Shown piece after piece: positions 8,452-13,899 of a stretch of DNA of 23,784 nucleotides. The notes below the pieces were generated by a model. That model worked only from the letters and a program-made list of their open reading frames with translations, had not been told where the DNA came from and ran no database searches. Within the stretch, counting starts at the first letter, position 1. The number at the start of each line of letters is the position of its first letter. Location of the stretch: positions 1-23,784 of IMG/VR virus record IMGVR_UViG_3300018416_000117; one strand, 5' to 3'. The translations under genes were made by a program, and so were the position numbers. The stretch comes from a virus.

Positions 8452-9235
8452 CTTTTATATGCTTTTTTTAATTCTTGTTGTTCTATATCTACTTTCTCTT
8501 TTTCAAATGCCAAATAATTTAAACACTGGTAGAGTGGAAGCTCGGTAACTGCATCGAAGTTTCTGACATCTCCTTTAGCGAGTGCATAAATTGATTGATA
8601 CCAACCCCACTTTTTTGCAAATGCATCTCTAGCTGTTGCATATCCTCTTTCTTCAGTTTTTGCTCCAAATATTTCGGTATAGCTGCCAGTAATTCCGTCC
8701 CTAAATCGTAAAAAAAAACCATTGAACTTATTGCTACATCTAATGGCATCTCTTTCATTAGCTCTTGTATTTCTTCATTTACCTTGTAAGGTGAAATAGT
8801 GTATTTATCTTTTGCTTTAAAATTAACTGGTCTATACAATACAGCCATAGCTTTATGTATTTTTTGCCAATCAGAAACGTTAGTTTCAATGTCTACATAT
8901 TCGCCAAGTGTGATGTCGTCGAGCTTTGGTATAAATCCCATATCTACATCTAATAACTTAAATCTTTGTATTAACTTAGGTTTCTCTGCAAACGCTTTAT
9001 TTAATATTTCTAATATTTTGTTAAACTCTTTCAAAGGAATCCTACTAACGTCTCTTAGTGAAACATTACAGAATATTTCTACAAGTTTCATATTTAAGAA
9101 ATCGTTTATCTTATCTTCATCTTCGGCATCCTCTGTTTTATTCTGCTCTATGACTTTCATATACTTTTGGTATTGCCAAAGTTTAATGTCAGATAGAGTT
9201 GTTGGTACTTCTAATTCGATTTGTTTTAGTGCCAT
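8448..9235 (-). CDS. Tail assembly chaperone, -1 frameshift product (GT-like), join(9235..8711, 8711..8448)
   Basis: Slipping back one base after GTT TTT TTT moves the ribosome into a frame that reads LRFRDGITGSYTEIFG and on to 8448, adding 87 residues to the first 175 for a total of 262 aa. The added part contains KWGWYQSIYALAKGDV, NFDAVTELPLYQCLNYLAFE and a charged C-terminal helix, a pattern I recognise from the second chaperone frame of Bacteroidota phages. Upstream this frame is closed by a TGA and has no ATG, GTG or TTG before the conserved part, so it needs the shift. Its TGA overlaps the next ATG. Transcript slippage on the same run is an alternative route to the same fusion. Confidence 0.75.
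8519..9235 (-). CDS. Tail assembly chaperone, zero-frame product (G-like)
   Basis: 238 aa from ATG at 9235 (MALKQIELEVPTTLSDI). It is mainly helical, with no catalytic motif. The frame passes through a run of nine T (bases 8718-8710 read on the minus strand) as GTT TTT TTT TAC and then ends at 8519 after 63 more residues (YDLGTELLAAIPKY through SFHSTSV). The size, its position at the head of the tail operon, and a second open frame entered at the T-run match the lambda G/GT arrangement, in which two chaperone forms are made in unequal amounts and coat the tape measure during assembly. It lies behind the palindromic repeat array at 9354-9421. Confidence 0.75.
   Translation of the reverse strand: MALKQIELEVPTTLSDIKLWQYQKYMKVIEQNKTEDAEDEDKINDFLNMKLVEIFCNVSLRDVSRIPLKEFNKILEILNKAFAEKPKLIQRFKLLDVDMGFIPKLDDITLGEYVDIETNVSDWQKIHKAMAVLYRPVNFKAKDKYTISPYKVNEEIQELMKEMPLDVAISSMVFFYDLGTELLAAIPKYLEQKLKKEDMQQLEMHLQKSGVGINQFMHSLKEMSETSMQLPSFHSTSV
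8710..8718 (-). promoter_or_regulatory. Programmed -1 frameshift site (T9 slippery run)
   Basis: Nine consecutive T on the minus strand, read G GTT TTT TTT TAC, contain the heptamer T TTT TTT. A -1 slip joins the zero frame to a downstream frame with coding-like sequence and no start codon of its own. I see no strong stem-loop just downstream. Confidence 0.7.
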
Positions 9236-9280
9236 ATTATAATTAATAATTTTATTAGTTTTTGTACTCTACTATATTCC

Positions 9281-9299
9281 ACCTGAATATATGTCAGGT
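9281..9299. promoter_or_regulatory. Perfect inverted repeat, possible operator upstream of the tail operon
   Basis: ACCTGAATATATGTCAGGT: six-base arms (ACCTGA and TCAGGT) around a 7-base centre, about 46-64 bases upstream of the chaperone start on the minus strand. The arm length and spacing suit a dimeric repressor or activator. No canonical TAnnTTTG box is seen nearby. Confidence 0.4.
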
Positions 9300-9353
9300 A
9301 TATATGTATTATATATGTATATGTTACATACTATGTATTACATCATGTATATA

Positions 9354-9421
9354 TACACTATGTAATATATTACACTATGCAATATAATACATTATGTAAT
9401 ATAATACACTATGTATATATA
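9354..9421. repeat. Four tandem 17-bp palindromic repeats (iteron/operator-like), array A
   Basis: Units start at 9354, 9371, 9388 and 9405, exactly 17 bp apart. The first three read TACACTATGTAATATAT, TACACTATGCAATATAA and TACATTATGTAATATAA; the fourth begins TACACTATGTATATATA. Each unit together with the bases before it forms the palindrome TATTACA-CTA-TGTAATA or a close variant. A further related half-site (TACATACTATGTA) lies near 9325-9337. The same unit occurs again at 21514-21574. The array fills the gap between a small gene and the tail operon, so it may control late transcription or act as a replication site. Confidence 0.8.
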
Positions 9422-9442
9422 TATATAATATAAATTATCTGA

Positions 9443-9694
9443 CTATTTGTCGGTTGGATTATGTTTATAGTAGTAGAAGGTATATAATTCTATAATCTTA
9501 TCACTCCATTCTTTTAACCCGTAAGTCTCTGGAGAGCGTATTAAATGACCATTGTCATTAACTTCAACATAGTACTCTTTCTGCGTCTTAGGCACGGCAT
9601 ATATCTTTATGCCATTATCAATGCAATAAGATATTGCCTTTAGATAATTTCTGTCATATCGAACTAATCGCTTTTTTCTACCCATTAGATTCAT
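9443..9694 (-). CDS. Small phage protein of unknown function
   Basis: 83 aa if started at ATG 9694, 80 aa if started at ATG 9685 (MGRKKRLVRYDRNYL). The N-terminus is strongly basic and the rest mixed, with several aromatic residues (ELYTFYYYKHN) near the C-terminus. It stands alone between two non-coding gaps: a promoter-like sequence (9694-9724) upstream and the palindromic repeat array downstream. If the promoter is used, the 9685 start is more likely because the longer start lies within the promoter. Small size and basic charge fit a DNA-binding or regulatory role, but nothing specific is recognised. Confidence 0.65.
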   Translation of the reverse strand: MNLMGRKKRLVRYDRNYLKAISYCIDNGIKIYAVPKTQKEYYVEVNDNGHLIRSPETYGLKEWSDKIIELYTFYYYKHNPTDK

Positions 9695-9724
9695 AAAGGT
9701 ATTGAATTCACAAGTAACTTACAA
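9694..9724 (-). promoter_or_regulatory. Promoter-like sequence overlapping a 14-bp dispersed repeat
   Basis: Minus strand: TTG at 9724-9722, a 20-bp spacer, then TACCTTTA at 9701-9694, one base off TAnnTTTG. The spacer contains the repeat TTGTGAATTCAATA (9713-9700), which also occurs at 11447-11434 and 22927-22914. It would drive the 9443-9694 gene with a very short leader. Confidence 0.4.
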
Positions 9725-10028
9725 GTGTCAGATGGAAAGTATGATATGTAGAGAGAGTAGAGTAATATACTTAGCCGAGTTGCAAACAGGGAGAGTCCCC
9801 CTTTCTATATTTCTATACAAAACTAAAACTAAAAATAAGCTCATTTAAGAGCTTTTAATATTAAATTGAGGGGTAACTACCATAAAGGGTATTAAACTAG
9901 CTAAAAAGGGCTTTAAATTGCTTGTAATATGGCTATTGTATAGCTGATTAAGAAAAGAATCTTACTTTTTCAATATTTAATTAATCATAACTAACTGAAT
10001 GTTAGAAATCTAACAAAATGTTGGATAT
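9715..10028. other. Non-coding gap without a convincing gene
   Basis: About 310 bases. Small hairpins are visible: AAGCTC/GAGCTT at 9837-9854, and a competing set CTAAC/GTTAGA/TCTAAC at about 9991-10014. A 38-codon open frame on the minus strand (9844-9728) has no supporting overlap or coding-like composition. A regulatory or short untranslated RNA cannot be excluded, but no known RNA family is recognisable. Confidence 0.5.
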
Positions 10029-10053
10029 AAAAAAACCCCCTTAAAAGGAGGTT
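10029..10053 (-). terminator. Rho-independent terminator of the second small-gene operon
   Basis: On the minus strand AACCTCCTT pairs with AAGGGGGTT (one G-U pair) and is followed by seven T. It lies about 40 bases after the stop of the last gene (10095) of the six-gene operon that starts near 11293. Confidence 0.8.
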
Positions 10054-10094
10054 AATTTTTAATAAAAGGCGTTAAAAGATTAATTTATTTTAAT

Positions 10095-10310
10095 TTACAA
10101 GGCGTTTAATTCATTAGACAAGCTTTCTTTTGTATAGTGCCATTCTCCCACATAATCGTTATTTATGCCTCTTATTTGATACAATGAGAAGTTGTTTAAA
10201 TGGTCGACACCTTCAAAAATCTCAAATTTATATTTGCCTTTACTTAAATACTTTCTTTGTTCTCTTCTTTTGTTTGCATGGTGCAATATGTTTTTTTCTA
10301 ATCTGTGCAT
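10095..10310 (-). CDS. Small phage protein, unknown function (last gene of small operon)
   Basis: 71 aa from ATG at 10310. The N-terminal third is very basic (LHHANKRREQRKYLSKGKYK) and the rest has a beta-like pattern (FEIFEGVDHLNNFSLYQIRG) ending in WHYTKESLSNELNAL. It begins 4 nt after the stop of the 98-aa gene and is followed by a strong terminator. Possibly a small nucleic-acid-binding or host-directed protein; no family recognised. Confidence 0.7.
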   Translation of the reverse strand: MHRLEKNILHHANKRREQRKYLSKGKYKFEIFEGVDHLNNFSLYQIRGINNDYVGEWHYTKESLSNELNAL

Positions 10311-10314
10311 AATC

Positions 10315-10611
10315 TTAATTTAAATTAGTTAATATTATTTCTTTGTTTTGAATAAGCTTTAAAATATTTTTTTTGCTTCTGTGCCTAAAATTAACTCCTA
10401 TAAAATCATATAAATACTTTAAAGTAGTTCGGCTATAATCCCAATAATTTTTGTCTATCTTTAATTTGCCTTTAAAATCATATGGCTTAAATGCTATTAA
10501 TGTAGAATAGCTTTGAAAATATACACCTTTTTTAGTATAGATTTTAAATTGATTTGCAACGGGGTTGCCTGTTCTTGATGAACACATTTGATTTACTTCG
10601 ATTGCTTTCAT
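10315..10611 (-). CDS. Conserved-type small phage protein, unknown function
   Basis: 98 aa from ATG at 10611, one base after the upstream stop. Contains SSRTGNPVANQFKI, GVYFQSYSTLIAFK and NYWDYSRTTLKYLYDFIG, a combination I associate with small hypothetical proteins of Bacteroidota phages (the 'FQSY' and 'YWDYS.TT.KY' parts). There is no signal peptide and no enzymatic motif. Membership of a small operon with its own promoter and terminator suggests early expression. Confidence 0.75.
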   Translation of the reverse strand: MKAIEVNQMCSSRTGNPVANQFKIYTKKGVYFQSYSTLIAFKPYDFKGKLKIDKNYWDYSRTTLKYLYDFIGVNFRHRSKKNILKLIQNKEIILTNLN

Positions 10612-10612
10612 T

Positions 10613-10879
10613 TTATTTAAATTTAAATTTATAAATACTTTTGCTTTGTCTGTCTGGCGAAACAGAGGTTAATCTGGTTATTAAGTAACCTCTACAAGTA
10701 TACGACCTTTGAGCCGTTTCTGAACCGCCTAAACGCCTGAACCATTTTTGAGTATCTTTTGAAACTATATTATTGTAGTTTTCTTTTGTTATCTTTTCTG
10801 TTTTTTGACCCTCTACAAAGTATGTTGTTTTTGTATTTGGGTTTTTTACTAAACTTGTTTTTGTCATTGTTATTTCCAT
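10613..10879 (-). CDS. Small basic phage protein, unknown function
   Basis: 88 aa from ATG at 10879 (84 aa if the ATG at 10867, MTKTSLVKN, is used). Contains TTYFVEGQKTEKITKENY, WFRRLGGSETAQRSYTC and a basic C-terminus (SIYKFKFK). It follows the 38-aa membrane peptide gene by 4 nt. Net positive charge would fit nucleic-acid binding, but nothing in the sequence decides this. Confidence 0.7.
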   Translation of the reverse strand: MEITMTKTSLVKNPNTKTTYFVEGQKTEKITKENYNNIVSKDTQKWFRRLGGSETAQRSYTCRGYLITRLTSVSPDRQSKSIYKFKFK

Positions 10880-10883
10880 TGTT

Positions 10884-11000
10884 TTATATTTCTAAGGTTA
10901 ATAATAGGCATAAAATAAAAGCGCTTATATAAACAAAAGCTTTTATAAATAAATCACTTAAAATGATTTTTGCGAATAGGTTTTTAATTCTTGTTTTCAT
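10884..11000 (-). CDS. Very small single-TM peptide (38 aa)
   Basis: ATG at 11000, stop TAA at 10884. The start is basic (MKTRIKNLFAKI) and is followed by a hydrophobic helix (FVYISAFILCLLLTLEI) that could span the inner membrane, with the N-terminus predicted inside. It starts 2 nt after the stop of another short membrane peptide. Two small TM peptides in a row in an early-type operon suggest a host-membrane function such as exclusion or holin-like activity; this is inference. Confidence 0.6.
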   Translation of the reverse strand: MKTRIKNLFAKIILSDLFIKAFVYISAFILCLLLTLEI

Positions 11001-11002
11001 AA

Positions 11003-11113
11003 TTAAAATAAATTGATTAATAAATTAATGCAGGCATATAATACAAGTAAAGAACCTGCAAAAGATAAAATAGTAATTGTTTTAATAATTAGCTTGTGAA
11101 TTGTGTTTTTCAT
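11003..11113 (-). CDS. Very small single-TM peptide (36 aa)
   Basis: ATG at 11113 overlaps the TGA of the 53-aa gene (ATGA) and the stop is TAA at 11003. The product is MKNTIHKLIIK followed by a hydrophobic segment (TILSFAGSLLVLYACINLLI). The ATGA coupling upstream and the 2-nt gap to the next gene argue for translation. No homologue recognised. Confidence 0.6.
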   Translation of the reverse strand: MKNTIHKLIIKTITILSFAGSLLVLYACINLLINLF

Positions 11114-11271
11114 TTGTTTGATTGTTTTATAAAATTATCTAATCTTAGTAAAAATTGCGTTTTACGATATTCTTTTAATAACTTATCATAGTCGCAATCG
11201 TTTTTTCTATTAGGATAATAATAATTAATTAAGTTAAGTTTTCTTTCTAATGTTTTTAGTTTTTGTTCCAT
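11110..11271 (-). CDS. Small helical phage protein (53 aa), first gene of the second small operon
   Basis: ATG at 11271, TGA at 11110. The product is MEQKLKTLERKLNLINYYYP with a charged helical C-terminal part (DYDKLLKEYRKTQFLLRLD). It starts about 20 bases after a good promoter (11293-11322). The N-terminal third is amphipathic and could form a short coiled coil. Function unknown. Confidence 0.65.
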   Translation of the reverse strand: MEQKLKTLERKLNLINYYYPNRKNDCDYDKLLKEYRKTQFLLRLDNFIKQSNK

Positions 11272-11292
11272 TTGTTTGTTTTAATGTTTAAA

Positions 11293-11322
11293 CAAATATA
11301 TATAAATATTTCCAACTGACAA
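11293..11322 (-). promoter_or_regulatory. Bacteroidota-type promoter of the second small-gene operon
   Basis: Minus strand: TTG (11322-11320), 19-bp spacer, TATATTTG (11300-11293), a full match to TAnnTTTG. The spacer begins with TCAGTTGGAAAT, which is also found inside the promoter at 14403-14433, so both probably answer to the same regulator. Confidence 0.75.
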
Positions 11323-11364
11323 AATTATTTATAATTATTTTTTTTATATGTTTGTGAGTTAAAC

Positions 11365-11389
11365 AAAAAACCCCCGCACAAAGCGAGGG
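11365..11389 (-). terminator. Rho-independent terminator of the first small-gene operon
   Basis: Minus strand CCCTCGC pairs with GCGGGGG (one U-G pair) around the loop TTTGT, followed by six T. It sits about 70-90 bases after the stop of the 47-aa gene at 11458 and insulates the next promoter at 11293. Confidence 0.85.
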
Positions 11390-11416
11390 CAAACAAACAA
11401 ACAAAATTTTATGACT

Positions 11417-11460
11417 TAAAGGTATTGAATTTATATTGAATTCACAAGGTATTAAATTTA
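11417..11460 (-). promoter_or_regulatory. Dispersed repeat with a promoter-like arrangement just before a terminator
   Basis: Minus strand: TTGTGAATTCAATA at 11447-11434, a second AATTCAATA, then TACCTTTA at 11424-11417. TTG to TACCTTTA is 20 bp, close to the consensus. If it is a promoter, the transcript would reach the terminator at 11389-11365 within about 45 bases, so it would make a tiny RNA or nothing. Alternatively the repeat is a protein-binding site. Confidence 0.45.
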
Positions 11461-11601
11461 TTTCTCTATTAAATTCATATATTGAATTGCTCTATGCCTT
11501 GAGTATTGTTCAATAGTCCATTGAATTGACCTATCCGTATTGAATTGCTTTTTGTATGGCTCTTGTCCTACTTCTTTTATTTCAAACGTTAGAACTCTCA
11601 T
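11458..11601 (-). CDS. Small phage protein (47 aa), unknown function
   Basis: ATG at 11601 overlaps the TGA of the upstream gene (ATGA); stop TAA at 11458. The product is MRVLTFEIKEVGQEPYKKQF, then a segment rich in Q, R and H (TIEQYSRHRAIQYMNLIEK). The repeated TATTGAATTG strings in this stretch fall in coding sequence (SIQ, IEQ, AIQ codons), so they should not all be counted as regulatory repeats. Last gene before the terminator. Confidence 0.65.
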   Translation of the reverse strand: MRVLTFEIKEVGQEPYKKQFNTDRSIQWTIEQYSRHRAIQYMNLIEK

Positions 11602-11858
11602 GTTTTAAATTTATTCTTATCGTGTCTTTTATATTTATATTTATGCCTTTGTTGATTCATAATAGTTACAAAGTGTTTTGATGGACATAACACCCTCACC
11701 TCTTCTTTTTCTTTATCCCAACTGAATTTATGTATCATATAATTTGGTATCCATACCATTGAATTATCGTACTCAATAAATAACTTTGCTTTCTTTGTAG
11801 CAGTTCTAATAGCTTTGAATTTAAACTCTACCAGCTCTCTAATGAATTTGTGTTGCAT
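11598..11858 (-). CDS. Small basic phage protein, unknown function
   Basis: 86 aa from ATG at 11858, 3 nt after the ParB-like gene. The sequence is basic throughout (FKFKAIRTATKKAKLFIEYD) and its C-terminus (RHKYKYKRHDKNKFKT) is almost entirely positively charged, suggesting contact with nucleic acid. A WIPNYMIHKFSWDKEKEEVRV-like segment looks beta-structured. No named family recognised. Confidence 0.7.
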   Translation of the reverse strand: MQHKFIRELVEFKFKAIRTATKKAKLFIEYDNSMVWIPNYMIHKFSWDKEKEEVRVLCPSKHFVTIMNQQRHKYKYKRHDKNKFKT

Positions 11859-11861
11859 ATA

Positions 11862-12575
11862 TTAAATTTCTAACTTATTACTTCTAAGTTTGTAATTATA
11901 AACGTCTAATATCTCTTGAATAATATCATATTCATTATTATAAATGTAAATCTTTTTAACGCTCTTACAATTCTTTATTAATCTATCAACATCAAAGTGT
12001 TCATTTTTAAACATTATCTTTTTCAGTGCCCTAACAAATTTAGTAGATACAGCATTTTTTCCTATGACATCTTTTAAACTTAAGCAATTTTCTAAAACCT
12101 GTTCGCCTAAATCCTCATTCAATTCATAAACACCTTTTTTAATTAAAGAAGTAGAACCTTTGTTTAATTTTGAATTGAAAGCGTCTGTAATTCCAGATAG
12201 AGTAAAGTCATCAATAAAATCGTCAATTATTTCTAATAATCTTTTGTATTCCAAATTACCTTTGACTGCATAAGATTTAATATGATTTATAACTTTCCAA
12301 CCTCTTTGATTAGTATTTATATCAACAACACAATCTTTATTTACATTATTATTTATTACATAAAATACAGGTTTCTGTAATTGAATTAACGCTTCTAATC
12401 TATGTTGACCATCAATAACGTAATTATCATTAGTTACAATTATCGGCACAACTAAACCAAATTTAGTAATTGAATTACAAAGTAAATCAACATGCTTTTT
12501 ATCTACATCTCTATTAAATGTCAAGTATTTAAACAAGCCATAGTTTTTAGTTTCGAATATCTCAAATTTTTTCAT
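11862..12575 (-). CDS. ParB/Srx-fold nuclease-like or partition-like protein
   Basis: 237 aa from ATG at 12575. Residues about 15-75 fit a ParB N-terminal domain: FGLVVPIIVTNDNYVIDGQH followed by RLEAL, with the GxxRxxA nucleotide-binding motif as GQHRLEA at 56-62. The remaining 160 residues are helical and lack a clear ParB DNA-binding helix-turn-helix. No ParA is visible, so plasmid-like partition is not implied; stand-alone ParB-fold proteins in phages can be CTPases, nucleases or regulators. It lies within the first small-gene operon. Confidence 0.65.
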   Translation of the reverse strand: MKKFEIFETKNYGLFKYLTFNRDVDKKHVDLLCNSITKFGLVVPIIVTNDNYVIDGQHRLEALIQLQKPVFYVINNNVNKDCVVDINTNQRGWKVINHIKSYAVKGNLEYKRLLEIIDDFIDDFTLSGITDAFNSKLNKGSTSLIKKGVYELNEDLGEQVLENCLSLKDVIGKNAVSTKFVRALKKIMFKNEHFDVDRLIKNCKSVKKIYIYNNEYDIIQEILDVYNYKLRSNKLEI

Positions 12576-12591
12576 TGTTTCTTGTTTTAAT

Positions 12592-12762
12592 TTATACTTT
12601 GCTTTTTCTATATTCTGATTCTAATTGTTGCAAGTATAATTGATTCTTTGCCTCTAGTGTTCGATTCATATCTTTTAAATTCTCATTCTCTTCTTTTACG
12701 CTTCTTAGCATTTGTCTTAAATGATTAATCTCAATTCTGTGTAGGTCGTCAATGTGTGTCAT
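12592..12762 (-). CDS. Small coiled-coil phage protein (56 aa)
   Basis: ATG at 12762, TAA at 12592. The product (MTHIDDLHRIEINHLRQMLR and on through ENENLKDMNRTLEAKNQLY) has hydrophobic residues in heptad spacing and no prolines or glycines, so it should form one long helix and probably a dimeric coiled coil. It begins 12 nt after the preceding stop. Such short coiled coils are common in early phage genes; function unknown. Confidence 0.7.
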   Translation of the reverse strand: MTHIDDLHRIEINHLRQMLRSVKEENENLKDMNRTLEAKNQLYLQQLESEYRKSKV

Positions 12763-12774
12763 GGTATTAAATTT

Positions 12775-12945
12775 TTATTTATAATGTTTATATGTAGTTT
12801 CTAAAGCTTCGATAATATTGTCTCTCTCTTTTCCATTTAGTGCCGATTCAATTAACCATCTTAATTCATCATAAGGACAAGAGCATTCGTCATTAAACCA
12901 ATTATAATAAACGTCTATTAAATTTTCTTTGTGTTCTTGTGTCAT
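12775..12945 (-). CDS. Small acidic phage protein (56 aa)
   Basis: ATG at 12945 overlaps the preceding TGA (ATGA); stop TAA at 12775. The product is MTQEHKENLIDVYYNWFNDE with a CSCP motif and a helical C-terminal half (DELRWLIESALNGKERDNII). No family recognised; the ATGA coupling supports the call. Confidence 0.7.
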   Translation of the reverse strand: MTQEHKENLIDVYYNWFNDECSCPYDELRWLIESALNGKERDNIIEALETTYKHYK

Positions 12946-13157
12946 AGCTCTTGTTTTATTTTTATTTTATCGTTCAAGTCGTTAATCAAACTAGACAATA
13001 TAATTTCTTTATGTTCTTTATTTATAGCATACATTGGGTATCTCATCCATTTATGTGTTGATTTTTTTGGATTAAATATATCGCTCATTAATTTTCTGAA
13101 GTTTCTAAACCAAACTCTCATTGGTCGTGTTACTCTAATTACTTTATTTGTTTTCAT
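12942..13157 (-). CDS. Small basic phage protein (71 aa)
   Basis: ATG at 13157 overlaps the TGA of the zinc-ribbon peptide gene. The N-terminal half is strongly basic with aromatic residues (MKTNKVIRVTRPMRVWFRNF) and the C-terminal half is helical (ILSSLINDLNDKIKIKQEL). Basic plus aromatic composition would suit binding to nucleic acid or to a host protein. No domain recognised. Confidence 0.7.
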   Translation of the reverse strand: MKTNKVIRVTRPMRVWFRNFRKLMSDIFNPKKSTHKWMRYPMYAINKEHKEIILSSLINDLNDKIKIKQEL

Positions 13158-13288
13158 TTGTTTAATTGATTTATTAGTGAATAAAATTTATAAGTCTCAT
13201 AAGGCATTTTATAACCTTTGCAGTAATAACAAAACATCTTATTGCCTTTTACTTCTAGTTTGTTTGAACATTTGTTGCACTTTCTCAT
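13154..13288 (-). CDS. Small zinc-ribbon-like peptide (44 aa)
   Basis: ATG at 13288 and TGA at 13154, overlapping the next ATG. Two CxxC pairs (CNKC at residues 4-7 and CYYC at 20-23), 12 residues apart, form a compact zinc-ribbon pattern with a knuckle containing SNKLEVKGNKM. Such small ribbons often contact RNA polymerase, DNA or RNA, but the partner cannot be told from the sequence. It overlaps the preceding gene by 4 nt. Confidence 0.7.
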   Translation of the reverse strand: MRKCNKCSNKLEVKGNKMFCYYCKGYKMPYETYKFYSLINQLNK

Positions 13289-13548
13289 TTGATTTCTTTT
13301 AATGATTCTTTAATACTATCAAGCTTCCATTCCTGCATTTTAGCTTGTTCTTTGACGACTTGATTTATAATGAAGGGTAAGTCATCAAACATATCGTTAA
13401 CGTCAAACACAACGCATTTATCGTCTCCATAATAAATATAGAGTTCTCCGTCGTTACAATGTATTTGAATTGTGTCATAAACATAAGTGTGTCTTTTAGC
13501 AACTTCTAATTGCTTTTCTAAATCTTTGATTTTTTCTTTGAGTGTCAT
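13285..13548 (-). CDS. Small phage protein (87 aa), unknown function
   Basis: ATG at 13548 (MTLKEKIKDLEKQLEVAK) is chosen because it follows the preceding stop by 10 nt; the same frame stays open upstream but would overlap that gene by nearly 60 bases. An N-terminal coiled-coil-like helix is followed by a beta-rich acidic part (IHCNDGELYIYYGDDKCVVF) and a C-terminal helix. No family recognised. Confidence 0.7.
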   Translation of the reverse strand: MTLKEKIKDLEKQLEVAKRHTYVYDTIQIHCNDGELYIYYGDDKCVVFDVNDMFDDLPFIINQVVKEQAKMQEWKLDSIKESLKEIK

Positions 13549-13558
13549 ATTGTTTGTT

Positions 13559-13747
13559 TTAGTTAAAGTTTTCTTTGTATTCATTGTCTCCGTCAGCATA
13601 CCCACAAGCTTCAGCATCTACGTTATTATGTACTTTAGAGACATACTCTCCATAAGTACGCCACCAATTCAATTCGTCTTGTAATCGCTCTATATCGTGG
13701 TCTAAAATTAGATTTTGTTCTTCAAGTTCTCTAAATGATAAATCCAT
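13559..13747 (-). CDS. Small acidic phage protein (62 aa)
   Basis: ATG at 13747, TAA at 13559. The first half is helical and acidic (MDLSFRELEEQNLILDHDIE, then RLQDELNWWRTYGEYV) and the C-terminal part is rich in D, N, E and A (VDAEACGYADGDNEYKENFN). It starts 5 nt after the preceding stop. An acidic DNA-mimic role is conceivable but not supported by anything specific. Confidence 0.65.
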   Translation of the reverse strand: MDLSFRELEEQNLILDHDIERLQDELNWWRTYGEYVSKVHNNVDAEACGYADGDNEYKENFN

Positions 13748-13752
13748 AATTT

Positions 13753-13899
13753 CTATTCTTTGATTTCTTTTTCTATTATTTTGTTTTCTAAATCTACAAT
13801 AGTGTAGCCGTGTGTTCTTAAAAGATTAATTGATTTTCTAATCTCTTCAAGTTTCTTTTGCATCTTATAATGTGCAAATGTTTCGTTTTCTATACTCAT
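13753..13899 (-). CDS. Small helical phage protein (48 aa)
   Basis: ATG at 13899 overlaps the TGA of the 40-aa gene (ATGA); stop TAG at 13753. The product is MSIENETFAHYKMQKKLEEI, then RKSINLLRTHGYTIVDLENK and a charged tail. It resembles short coiled-coil or helical-hairpin peptides. Unknown function. Confidence 0.65.
   Translation of the reverse strand: MSIENETFAHYKMQKKLEEIRKSINLLRTHGYTIVDLENKIIEKEIKE

Noticed and set aside
8705-8725. Sequencing error in the T-run rather than frameshifting
   Set aside because: Possible in a homopolymer, but both frames after the run are long and coding-like and the arrangement is the known one for this gene family, so the shift is preferred.
8799-9242. 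147-codon open frame on the plus strand opposite the tail chaperone
   Set aside because: It is antisense to a well-supported gene, is rich in S, F, I and L from complementing an AT-rich coding strand, and has no neighbours or signals on that strand.
9301-9430. CRISPR array
   Set aside because: The units are 17 bp and directly abutting, with no unique spacers between them, and no cas-like genes are present.
9740-9810. tRNA gene near the GAGTCCCCC stretch
   Set aside because: No cloverleaf arms or T-loop consensus could be found on either strand.
9728-9844. 38-codon minus-strand frame in the 9.7-10.0 kb gap
   Set aside because: No coupling to neighbours, no coding-like pattern, and it overlaps a small hairpin; chance is the simpler explanation.
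11467-11548. Extra TATTGAATTG copies as further members of the dispersed repeat
   Set aside because: They fall inside the 47-aa gene and are explained by Ile-Gln and Ile-Glu codons; only the intergenic copies with TTGTG were kept.
12931-13302. Hydrophobic 123-codon frame on the plus strand, looking like a membrane protein
   Set aside because: The reverse strand holds three tightly coupled short genes here; apparent membrane segments are a by-product of complementing Lys/Asn/Glu-rich coding sequence.
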